The notes below the pieces were generated by a model. It did not search any database. It was given only the letters and a program-made list of their open reading frames with translations, and had not been told where the DNA came from. Made by a program: the position numbers and the translations under genes. A DNA stretch of 64,000 bases, from positions 169,984 through 233,983 of the forward strand of contig NZ_ATUX01000008.1 in the NCBI RefSeq assembly GCF_000420425.1, written 5' to 3'. The DNA is from Schaalia vaccimaxillae DSM 15804. GTDB lineage: Bacteria > Actinomycetota > Actinomycetes > Actinomycetales > Actinomycetaceae. This document shows, in pieces, positions 1 through 8,229 of this stretch (its first letter is position 1; each line of letters opens with the position of its first letter).

Positions 1-1
1 C

Positions 2-475
2 GTCACCTCAAAAGTACCCCAAGACTGGCACATCGTCAGAAACGGCGGCCAACCAGTCCCCTACGCCGTCTCCTCCGACCCCCAAGACTACGTCTACCAC
101 AACGCCGTGTCTGCACGGCGGTGGCCGAAAGCATTCCTTCGGGACTATTTTTCGTTCTACGGCGATGATCCCACCATCGTTGACGTAGCCGAATGGGCAA
201 AATCCGATCAAAGAGGCGCGGAAAACTACAAGGACTACAGTGACGTTGAAACACTACCCACCCGCACTATCGGCGGCTCTCCCGCCTACGGCTACACCTA
301 CATCGACCACTACAGTGACGGTACATCAACAGCTCCTGTTCGCCGCTGGACCTGGACTATTGGGCGTCCCGACGGCCTCTGGGAAATCACCGCAACTTCG
401 ACCTCGACCTCACCACAAATCCCCACAGACATCGCCCTCGTCCTAGACACCATCGAATGGACACAACCCCAATAA
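2..475 (+). CDS. Partial secreted/lipoprotein-like hypothetical protein (C-terminal part)
   Basis: The frame is open from the first bases, so the start lies upstream of the window; only about 157 C-terminal residues are visible. The sequence opens with VPQDWHIVRNGGQPVPYAV and ends in IEWTQPQ. An early W, a YA motif and alternating polar/aromatic strands resemble the PsbP/LpqN-like fold of actinobacterial lipoproteins, but this is only an impression and no catalytic motif is seen. A signal peptide or lipobox would be outside the window. It precedes the T7SS-associated protease genes by about 195 bp, so it may not belong to that operon. Function unknown. Confidence 0.6.
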   Translation, partial: VTSKVPQDWHIVRNGGQPVPYAVSSDPQDYVYHNAVSARRWPKAFLRDYFSFYGDDPTIVDVAEWAKSDQRGAENYKDYSDVETLPTRTIGGSPAYGYTYIDHYSDGTSTAPVRRWTWTIGRPDGLWEITATSTSTSPQIPTDIALVLDTIEWTQPQ

Positions 476-670
476 CCCCCACACAACAAACAACGCGGGC
501 AATCCGGGGAAATCAACCGAAGCCACCCACACAGCCTGACCTACGACACTGCCACGGATGGGGGGTTGCTTACGGACCCTAAGATTGGGCGGCAGCCCAA
601 ACTGACCGAAGTTTATGCCATTAGAATGAACACTATGGATGCCCGTGCTTCAACGTGAAGGTGGTTCACC

Positions 671-1845
671 ATGACTGTTCGTCGACGACAAGCAATAGCC
701 GCTGTAGCGGCCTGCGCGGTCGGATTCACCGGGCTTCTGATCGCGCGCCCCGCCGGAGCTGAGGACAAGATCACGACACAGCCGTACGTTGAGCTGCTCA
801 ATCTCAAGGAGCTCAGCAATTATGGGGTGTCGGGTAAGGGTGTAACGATCGCGTTGGTTGACGGAGTTGTCGACACATCAGCCCCAGAACTCCAAGGAGC
901 TGACATCACCACGGTCTATCCCTGCCCTTTCACTCCTTCCCCACGATCTTTAGGTCACGGGACATCGATGGCCTCCCTCCTCGTCTCCCCCGACTACGGC
1001 ATTGCTCCCGGAGCCAAGATCATTAACTACGCAGTACCTATCGCAGACGAGGACGTTTCAACTGATCCGGACTGTGTGGGCACAATTGCGCAAGCAACAC
1101 TCCAAGCTCTGAATGACGGTGTAGACATCATCTCGTACTCAGCTATGGGAGAGACCCGCATGGGGTCTGGACCAGAATTAACTCGGGGCGACCGCAACGG
1201 TGTGATCTTCGTCGGAGGTACAGGCAACGACGGTAAAGAAGACGACGGGCGGAGTTTCGCATCCGCAAACCTAACTGTCGGTGTTGGAGCCGTGGACCAT
1301 GACGGCGCCATCGCCCCCTATTCCAATTATGGGAAGGGAGTAACCGTCGTTGCTTACGGGGCCCCACAAACGTTCGCGACTACGCGACAGGAACCATCAC
1401 CCAAGCATCAGGGACTTCTCTGGCTCCCCCCCTTGTTACCGGATATCTAGCCTTAGCGATGGAAAAGTGGCCCGAAGCAACCAACCGCCAGCTACTGCAA
1501 TCTCTGGTGTCGACTGCTCTTCGCGGCGACGATCAAGAATGGGACCAGTGGTACGGCTATGGGCTAGCAAACCTGGGAGGCTTACTCACTGAGGATCCCA
1601 CCGGTTTGCCTGATGAGAATCCCCTGCTGCAAAAGAGGGAAGACTGGGCTCCAGCTGTTGATTACTACAATGACTACATCGACGGTGTCTTGGACCCACC
1701 AGCGCTCGATGCTGACTACATTTACCGAGGAACCGATACGTCCGCCGTAAAAAATAGACCAACGAATACGTTCTACGGAACGTCTCCTAGGTATCACCTA
1801 GGACAAGAAGTAGCTACAGAGTGTTCTGGCGCCCTCTTGAAATGA
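671..1845 (+). pseudogene. Frameshifted secreted subtilisin-like (mycosin-type, S8) protease
   Basis: The start ATG follows GAAGGTGG. An Arg-rich signal peptide ends near PAGAED. The catalytic Asp is in VALVDGVVD and the His in GHGTSMAS; an oxyanion Asn is in GGTGND. The first frame then runs out of homology and stops at 1450, while the downstream frame carries ASGTSLAPP with the catalytic Ser and continues to 1845, ending with the same TFYGTSPRYH tail as the paralogue at 4129-5265. Alignment to that paralogue places the break at the G4 run 1358-1361: one extra G would restore YGGPTNVRDYATGT and a protein of about 391 residues. As written, the upstream product lacks the nucleophile. It could be a real null allele, a phase-variable tract or a base-calling error. 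Unlike classical mycosins it has no C-terminal membrane anchor. Confidence 0.85.
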
Positions 1846-1979
1846 GCGTGCTGGTACATTTTCCGTAGACAAGCAGACAAAGCGATACACCTCATGAGTG
1901 CCCACTCAGCTCCATAGCTTCCCCAACACTGACCGATCATTTAGAATTCACTACATCGGCCCCGCTGTAAAGGAAACGC

Positions 1980-2576
1980 ATGAGTTCTGAAAGCACAATC
2001 GATACAGAGAGCGTCACCTCAGCTTCGAACACTCTGGCCTCTGAGGGAACCCCCAAGGTCGCCGAGGCCACCACCGAATCCACGCTGGTGATCATCGATC
2101 AGAACCCACGCAAATGGGGAGTCGAAGCCGGTCCATCATCTTTTTCACCCGAGTACACGCGATATCTGTCCTACCTCGAAACAGAGATGGCCACTATGCG
2201 TGACCAGTTGGATTCTTTCATTGAGTCAGTACGCCAAACCGCTATAGCTGTCGAGAACAATGAGACAGATATCAGCGAAGCAGTCACTAAGGTTTCCACA
2301 GATCTCGAGCAGCAACCACAAGCACCTGTGGAACCGTACGGCCGAGAATCCGTCGACCAGAAGACGATTGACGAGCGAAGCAACCTGCCTGAACAGCAAA
2401 CGAAAAACAACGGGCAGAGCCCCGTACCCGGAGCACAAAACCAGTCTCCGGTTCCTGAGAATACAACTGCCCCCGGCGACCGGCAGGGTCCAATTGAGAT
2501 CCCAGTTGCAACTCGAGAAAGTGTTGCATCCGGCGGATACGGCTCTACTGGGATGCCTGCTCACAGCGCCGAATAG
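1980..2576 (+). CDS. T7SS substrate-like hypothetical protein
   Basis: The gene encodes 198 residues, with AAAGGA upstream of the ATG and no signal peptide. The acidic, Ser/Thr-rich N-terminus is followed by a predicted helical segment (roughly residues 60-110, SFSPEYTRYLSYLETEMATM and beyond) that includes YLETE, a match to the YxxxD/E type VII signal form. The tail is Pro/Gln/Asn-rich and looks disordered. It lies between two mycosin-like proteases and just upstream of another helical Ser/Ala-rich protein. By position I infer a secreted partner or substrate of the T7SS. No named domain recognised. Confidence 0.6.
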   Translation: MSSESTIDTESVTSASNTLASEGTPKVAEATTESTLVIIDQNPRKWGVEAGPSSFSPEYTRYLSYLETEMATMRDQLDSFIESVRQTAIAVENNETDISEAVTKVSTDLEQQPQAPVEPYGRESVDQKTIDERSNLPEQQTKNNGQSPVPGAQNQSPVPENTTAPGDRQGPIEIPVATRESVASGGYGSTGMPAHSAE

Positions 2577-2623
2577 GCGCCCCCTCAACCTCAATCTATC
2601 TCCCCTGCACCACGGAGGCCCTC

Positions 2624-4135
2624 ATGAGCGGTGAGTACAGCCGACTCCTCAAACTTGACAGTCTGACAACCGACGATTCAAATGAAAATTCGTCGGTGGA
2701 AAAGATCAAGCAGTCAATCTCCGACTGCGAGACTGCCCTGTCAACCTTCCTCGAGTCAGCCACGATGTCAGGTCAGCTTGCCTCTGTCATTAGCGAATGG
2801 GTCCGCGACTACAACTCCAAGCTTGGAAAACTCAAGGCAGAGCTTGAACATAATTCAGCTATTCACAATCGCGCCCGTGAAGCTATGGCTACCGCACGCC
2901 GCCGGCGGGAAAGTGAAGCTGAAGGCATTTTAATGTCTTCAGAGGAGTTCAACATTTATGCTCACGAAGACCGCATTGAAATCGACGGCGTCTCCTATAC
3001 GGGCAGAGCCTACGCTCAGATGCTGCGACAACAATCAATTGAGAAACGCGACGAAGTCGCAAAACAGATCCTTGCTGAAATGAACGAAGCCGTCGCAAGC
3101 CACAAGGACGAATTGAGCTGGGGCGACCGTGGTGTTCTGCCCACCCCTCTTCCTGACCCTGGCCAGGGCGACCAATACACAGGTACCCGTAGTGGAAGCT
3201 TCTCAGCAACCGCAGCCAACGCTAGTTCCGTTGCCTCGTCGGCTTCCTTCAGTGCCGCTGCACTCAAGTCGGCGACGGCGGGAGGCGCCGTCATTACGAC
3301 CAAGGCAACGTCGCAACTGACTGGAACGGTCGCCCCACTGTGGAAACGTCCTGCCGCTGGTCAGCCCGGTTCCGCCAGCAATCCGATCAATGACCCTGCC
3401 CAGTTGGCACATCGCGACCTGCTCAACACTCCCATCAACCGTAGGATGACTCCGGACGGCCCCACCGAGGGATACTTGCCTCGAGATCCCAAAACACTAG
3501 AAATGTTGCAGCGAAACCGCTCGACTTCTGAATGGCTCAAGAACGGTGATCATCATGCGTCAATCAACGGGGAAGGCTCCGCATCTTCGCGAGGCGGTTC
3601 AGCGGCCGCCGTGGGCGGAATGATCGGCATCGGCGCTACGGCTACTGCCATGCGTGGCACAGTTTCAGGCGTATCATCTCTAGTCACTTCTACTGCCGGA
3701 GGTTCCACACTGACTTCGACAGTAGGAGGAACAGGTTTAGTCTCAAATGCCTCTGCTCAGACATCTCAGGCCATGTCGCAAGGCATGTCCAGAGGCATGA
3801 TGAATTCGGGGGCTGCTTCAGCGACACAAAACACCGGTAGAGCCACGGGTAGTGGTACGAGCCGGGCAGGAGTGACCCGCACCGGCTCGGCTGGAGCCCC
3901 TCGAACCGCAACGGGGGCAGGATCCTCTGCAGGTCGAGCTGGCGCTGCTGCACCTCACGCTGGGACTGGTGCCAAAGATCAAAAGGATCGAAAACGCAGT
4001 CACGGACTTGTCGGCTACGAAGTGACCCGCATCGAGGACGAGGCTGTCACCACAACCGCTGACTCTTATTCCCTTCAGGAAGGCAAAGCCACAGACCTTG
4101 CCCCGATTAACACAACGGAGAATAACCAGTGGTGA
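2624..4135 (+). CDS. Large Ser/Ala/Gly-rich T7SS substrate-like protein
   Basis: The product has 503 residues and no signal peptide. Residues 1 to about 120 are strongly helical with coiled-coil character (SVEKIKQSISDCETALSTFL, then SEWVRDYNSKLGKLKAEL), as in PPE/EspB/LXG-type substrates. The middle and C-terminal parts are low-complexity Ala/Ser/Thr/Gly. Near the C-terminus YSLQE fits the YxxxE secretion motif. The stop codon overlaps the GTGGTG start of the downstream protease (GTGGTGA), so the two are probably translationally coupled. I infer a secreted effector or structural T7SS protein, perhaps processed by the neighbouring protease. No toxin domain recognised. Confidence 0.6.
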   Translation: MSGEYSRLLKLDSLTTDDSNENSSVEKIKQSISDCETALSTFLESATMSGQLASVISEWVRDYNSKLGKLKAELEHNSAIHNRAREAMATARRRRESEAEGILMSSEEFNIYAHEDRIEIDGVSYTGRAYAQMLRQQSIEKRDEVAKQILAEMNEAVASHKDELSWGDRGVLPTPLPDPGQGDQYTGTRSGSFSATAANASSVASSASFSAAALKSATAGGAVITTKATSQLTGTVAPLWKRPAAGQPGSASNPINDPAQLAHRDLLNTPINRRMTPDGPTEGYLPRDPKTLEMLQRNRSTSEWLKNGDHHASINGEGSASSRGGSAAAVGGMIGIGATATAMRGTVSGVSSLVTSTAGGSTLTSTVGGTGLVSNASAQTSQAMSQGMSRGMMNSGAASATQNTGRATGSGTSRAGVTRTGSAGAPRTATGAGSSAGRAGAAAPHAGTGAKDQKDRKRSHGLVGYEVTRIEDEAVTTTADSYSLQEGKATDLAPINTTENNQW

Positions 4136-5265
4136 ATAGAAGGCTTCGAGCCCTCGTTGGCCTCGGCGCAGCAACCGTATTCCTCGGATTCCTCGCTGCG
4201 TCGCCCGTACATGCTGAAGACGCCATTACAACTCAGCCCTACGTCGAAATCCTGAACCTCAATAATCGCGAAGACATCGGCTTGACAGGCAAAGGTGTCA
4301 CTGTCGCGGTCATTGACGGCATGGTCGATACCTCAGCTCCTGAACTTGAAGGCGCTGACATTACGGTCGTCACGCCCTGTCCCTTCACGCCTTCGGATGA
4401 ATCACGAACCCACGCAACGGCAATGGCTTCGCTCCTCGCATCTAAGAACTATGGAATTGCGCCCGGTGTAAAAATCATCAATTACGCTCTTGCGATTGAA
4501 GACGCAGATATTAAGGAAGATCCAACCTGCGGCCTGGGACTAGACAAGGCAGCAAAAATGGCTCTCGACGATGGCGCCGATATTATTTCCTTCTCCGTGA
4601 TCGGAGAAACTCGTATTAGTTCCGATGTTCTGCTCACTCGAGGTGACCGCAATGGCGCCATCTTCGTTGGCGGCATGGGCAATGACAGCAAAGAAGATGA
4701 TGAAAGAAGTTTTGCCTCTGCCAACCTGACTGTCGGTGTCGCGGCCACAGACTTCAGTGGGACAATTGCCGACTATTCGAACTACGGCAAAGGAACAACA
4801 GTGGCCGCCATGGGCGGTCCTATAAAACTTCGCAGCTACTCCACCAATACGATTGAGGAATCATCTGGCACATCTGCAGCTACTGCGATCGTCTCCGGAT
4901 ACCTTGCACTGGCGAAAGAACAGTGGCCCAACGCAACGAATCGTCAATTAATTCAGTCACTGGTGAAAACCGCTGTGCGCGACGACGGAGTTGAATGGGA
5001 TCCACGCTACGGATACGGTTTGGCCAACCTTGGGGGGCTCATCACCCAAGACCCCACCACACTGCCCGACGAGAATCCCTTGATGAACAAGAATCCCGAG
5101 TGGGCTCCTAAGGAAGACTTCTACAACGACTATGTAGCCGGGGTGCTTGAGCCGCCTTCACTCGATCCGGATTACATCTATCGCGGCACGAATACCACCA
5201 TTGTCAAGAACAATCCGGCGAACACCTTCTACGGCACATCGCCCCGGTATCACGCGGACCGCTAA
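4129..5265 (+). CDS. Secreted subtilisin-like (mycosin-type, S8) serine protease
   Basis: The 378-residue product has a signal peptide ending near SPVHAED. The catalytic Asp is in VAVIDGMVDTSAP. The His is in THATAMAS, where the family usually has GHGT. The Asn is in GGMGND and the Ser in ESSGTSAATA. It is paralogous to the frameshifted copy at 671-1845 over the whole length and shares the C-terminal YIYRGT...TFYGTSPRYH segment. It lacks the C-terminal transmembrane anchor of true MycP, so it is probably released or wall-bound. The GTG start (4129 or 4132) has GGAG about 8 bases upstream and overlaps the previous stop. The altered residues around Asp (DG for D-S/T-G) and His suggest a narrow or changed specificity. 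Confidence 0.82.
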   Translation: MVNRRLRALVGLGAATVFLGFLAASPVHAEDAITTQPYVEILNLNNREDIGLTGKGVTVAVIDGMVDTSAPELEGADITVVTPCPFTPSDESRTHATAMASLLASKNYGIAPGVKIINYALAIEDADIKEDPTCGLGLDKAAKMALDDGADIISFSVIGETRISSDVLLTRGDRNGAIFVGGMGNDSKEDDERSFASANLTVGVAATDFSGTIADYSNYGKGTTVAAMGGPIKLRSYSTNTIEESSGTSAATAIVSGYLALAKEQWPNATNRQLIQSLVKTAVRDDGVEWDPRYGYGLANLGGLITQDPTTLPDENPLMNKNPEWAPKEDFYNDYVAGVLEPPSLDPDYIYRGTNTTIVKNNPANTFYGTSPRYHADR

Positions 5266-5329
5266 AACCAGACATCAGTCGGTGAGTGGCATAAACGCTG
5301 AGTAGCACGGGCAAAATGAGAAAATCTGA

Positions 5330-6631
5330 TCAGCGGATCCTGAATTCGATTGTCGTCCCCTCACCCACGTCGATCAGATCACCATCAGACAGGGGCACCA
5401 TCACCATTGGGGACACCTCTTGGAAGCTGCCATCTGCATGCCGCAGCAGCGTACCGTTAGCTGACCCCATGTCCATAAGAGACCACGATCCCGGAGCAGT
5501 TGCCATTACTGCACAATGAGACCGAGAAATTTCCGTAGCCGGACTCAACACCCGCAAAACAGTCGCCGCAGGCCGCCCACTGATCGCACGTTCATCAGGA
5601 TCACGCCCAATAACAACATCTCGCACTACCTCAATTGGTGCGGTCCCTCCATAGAGAAGGAACGCGGTAGGTCCAGCTGCCACGCCGCCTTCCACTCGAC
5701 GCAAGATTGTCGCCTCAGCATCATTGGCCGCATTCATCTGAGCAAACATCTCAGGGGTCATCGTCTCTTCAAAAGCTTCCGGATTAACCTGCTGGGCTGG
5801 CAGCCCAGCATTGACCGACCCAAAATCCGGCACAAGTGGTGCAGGATCTTCTTCCACGGCTGACGAGGGCGCATTCAGTGGCGCCTGGAAGGCATTCACA
5901 GGAACCAAAGGCTCTGGTTCTGGATCAACGACAGGACCAGGCTCAGGAGCCCACAAGAAACCACCACTATCGCCAGGAACTTCAACACTCTCAGTCTCGG
6001 GACCTGCAAACACGGGCGGCTGCGACGCCTGCTGCGGTTCAGGAGCGAAGACCGGTTGAACTACAGGAGCCTGCGCAGGAGCAACAAGTGGTTCCGGATC
6101 AATGACAGTGGCCTGCCCAGAACGTTCAGGTTCATCGACGGACTCTTGGAACACGGTGGCCGGTTGTACGACAGGAACATCAACATCTGCCGAATCAAAG
6201 TGTTCGACCTCGTCGAATCCTCGACCAATACGCACCTGCCCAGCGCGCACACGATCCTGGGCCGAGACACTCCACCCGTCCTCGCCGGGGCGACCGAGAG
6301 TTGCCTCAAGCACCTGCCATTCTGCTGGGTTGACGGGCCAGGCCCAAATGTCGGTTGTCCACGACATTTTTTCGCCACCGTTAGCTGGCACGCCCTCGAC
6401 AGTTACACCACCCAAAGCAGTCAGATACGGCTGTGGGCCAGAAACGTCGAAGAGAACCACCGCGTCACCGCTGTGGACCCGCTGTCCTAGCCATGCACCA
6501 ATATCGCCGCGCCCCCAAACAATCGCAGCAGCTTCCTCAGCTAAAGGCAGGCAAACAAACGCCATACCCACCGGACCCGACACCATCACGGCGCCGTCAC
6601 CCCGACATGAAAAACGCCCAATCTGGAGCAT
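5330..6631 (-). CDS. FHA-domain protein of the T7SS locus
   Basis: The product has 433 residues. An N-terminal domain of about 110 residues is not recognised. A long Pro/Glu/Val-rich disordered linker follows, then a C-terminal FHA domain with the phosphothreonine-binding residues in IGRDPDE, EISRSHCAV and GSANGT. FHA domains read pThr made by PknB-type kinases. The start codon overlaps the stop of the upstream PP2C phosphatase by one base (TGATG), implying coupled translation of a phosphatase and a phospho-reader. Its 3' end faces the protease at 4129-5265, with 64 bp between them and no clear terminator. Confidence 0.85.
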   Translation of the reverse strand: MLQIGRFSCRGDGAVMVSGPVGMAFVCLPLAEEAAAIVWGRGDIGAWLGQRVHSGDAVVLFDVSGPQPYLTALGGVTVEGVPANGGEKMSWTTDIWAWPVNPAEWQVLEATLGRPGEDGWSVSAQDRVRAGQVRIGRGFDEVEHFDSADVDVPVVQPATVFQESVDEPERSGQATVIDPEPLVAPAQAPVVQPVFAPEPQQASQPPVFAGPETESVEVPGDSGGFLWAPEPGPVVDPEPEPLVPVNAFQAPLNAPSSAVEEDPAPLVPDFGSVNAGLPAQQVNPEAFEETMTPEMFAQMNAANDAEATILRRVEGGVAAGPTAFLLYGGTAPIEVVRDVVIGRDPDERAISGRPAATVLRVLSPATEISRSHCAVMATAPGSWSLMDMGSANGTLLRHADGSFQEVSPMVMVPLSDGDLIDVGEGTTIEFRIR

Positions 6632-7503
6632 CAGTCCTCCTCTTGATGAATTGCCACTCGACGAGCAGTAGTCGTTGAAGCCGGTCGCACTGCCTGAATG
6701 AAGCGAGAATGAACATTCAGATCATCACCCACTCGCGACGCCCTTGAAGCGTGAACAACAACGGCAGTCGTATTGTCTCGGGTTCCAAAAGTAATCGCAG
6801 CATCAACCAGCTCGTTGGCAATCTGCTGAGGCTCCCCGCCCACATCAACAATCCGATGGATCTGATCATCGCCCAAGACCCCATGGACCCCATCGGAACA
6901 GATCACCGCGTAGTCCCCTTGGAATAAAGGGACGAGGTTGTAGTCCGCCTGCGGTAGGGCAGCCATGCCCGCACCCAGCGCACGAGTGACCACATTCGAC
7001 GGCGGGAAAGCCAACTCCTGGCCGGTGACTTCAGCGATGTCCCGTGCCTCTTGGACCGCCGAATGGTCGCGTGTCACCTGGCGGATCGACCTACCACCGA
7101 CAATGTATGTCCGCGAATCTCCAATGTTGAAAGTCAACCAGAAGGGACCTTCCTCGGTGTCCAAAGCGATGGCGCCCGTCAAAGTTGTCCCGGGAGCCGC
7201 ATTTGGATCCGCGGGATCAGAAAGTCCAGCAACGGCGCTGGCCGCAGCCTGCACCCCCGCGTCCAGGTCAGCCAGGTCCGCGCGTCGCCCACCCAGCGCA
7301 TCAGCACTCAGACGCGACTCCAAAGTGCGAACCGCCGTCGATGAGGCCAGCGCGCCACCAACATGGCCTCCCATACCATCAGCAACGGCAAATAGGGGTG
7401 GGGAGGCCAACCAGGAATCCTCGTTGCTTGAACGCACAGGGCCCACGTCGGTGGCAGCGCCCCAGCGGGTCAGCAGGACGGAACCGAGCCGTGACAGATC
7501 CAC
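6631..7503 (-). CDS. PP2C-family Ser/Thr protein phosphatase
   Basis: The 290-residue product is a soluble PPM phosphatase without a membrane segment. Metal-binding motifs are present: SSNEDSW, VADGMGGHVGG, GDSRTYIV, CSDGVHGVLGDD and RDNTTAVVV. It is expected to remove phosphate from Ser/Thr sites made by the kinase encoded at 19849-21459. The GTG start is preceded by AAAGGAGG at good spacing. It lies in the minus-strand eccC-lipoprotein-PP2C-FHA set. Unlike housekeeping PstP it is not next to ftsW/pbpA/pknB, so it looks dedicated to the secretion locus. Confidence 0.92.
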   Translation of the reverse strand: MDLSRLGSVLLTRWGAATDVGPVRSSNEDSWLASPPLFAVADGMGGHVGGALASSTAVRTLESRLSADALGGRRADLADLDAGVQAAASAVAGLSDPADPNAAPGTTLTGAIALDTEEGPFWLTFNIGDSRTYIVGGRSIRQVTRDHSAVQEARDIAEVTGQELAFPPSNVVTRALGAGMAALPQADYNLVPLFQGDYAVICSDGVHGVLGDDQIHRIVDVGGEPQQIANELVDAAITFGTRDNTTAVVVHASRASRVGDDLNVHSRFIQAVRPASTTTARRVAIHQEED

Positions 7504-7571
7504 GGGACCTCCTTTACTAGCAATCGGTGGTGGGACGGGCGCTCAGCACGGATGAAACACTGCCGCAGCGG

Positions 7572-8147
7572 TCATTCTTTAATGAGCAGATCGCGGTAGT
7601 TTTCCGCATCGTCAGGCTCAACACCATTCGTGTTAATGGTGAACCTGTAATGGGGTGGCACGCCTTCATTGGGGCTGTATGTAATGTCCCAGGACGAGTA
7701 GAACTCACAGGATTCATCCGTGCACAGATCCATGGTTCGATCCCCCACCCTCCAATGAGTGGCATTGGACATCATCGCGTGGAAGACCTCATGTGTGGCC
7801 GTAACTGTGCCGTCCTCGTTCAACATGAACTGGGACTTGCCCATGTCACCGATCAAATCAATGGGAGCCATCGGCGTGCCAACGACATCACTAATACGGG
7901 TCGCCTCTTCGACGATAGCGTCCTTAGATTCTTGGGTAGAGGCGGCGTCAACCTTTTTAATGTAGTCGGCCTTGAGACCATCCCCAATGTATTTAAGGGC
8001 GTCGATAGCTTTGGCTTCGGCAGACAAAGCCGTACTTTGTGCGCCCGACTGCCCCGAATTACCCCCGCCGCAGCCCGCAATCCCAGACGCAATGGCTGCG
8101 CCGACCGCAATAGGTGCAAGTAGACGCATGAAACGTGATGAAGGCAC
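7572..8147 (-). CDS. Hypothetical lipoprotein in T7SS operon
   Basis: The 191-residue product has a clear lipoprotein signal: MRLLAPIAVGAAIASG followed by the lipobox IAGC and a Gly/Ser linker. The mature part (about 165 residues) has a helical stretch and a strand-rich C-terminal half with two Cys (DLCTDESCEF) that may form a disulfide. The GTG start follows AGGGAGA. It sits between eccC and the PP2C gene, 82 and 68 bp away, and is probably cotranscribed. Possibly an outer-face accessory of the secretion channel; family not recognised. Confidence 0.75.
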   Translation of the reverse strand: MPSSRFMRLLAPIAVGAAIASGIAGCGGGNSGQSGAQSTALSAEAKAIDALKYIGDGLKADYIKKVDAASTQESKDAIVEEATRISDVVGTPMAPIDLIGDMGKSQFMLNEDGTVTATHEVFHAMMSNATHWRVGDRTMDLCTDESCEFYSSWDITYSPNEGVPPHYRFTINTNGVEPDDAENYRDLLIKE

Positions 8148-8229
8148 GTCTTTCTCCCTTGTTATTGAGCTAATCCAAGGCTAGGCGAAATAGCAGATTC
8201 CGAACAAGATGATCCGTCCCAATTCCACG

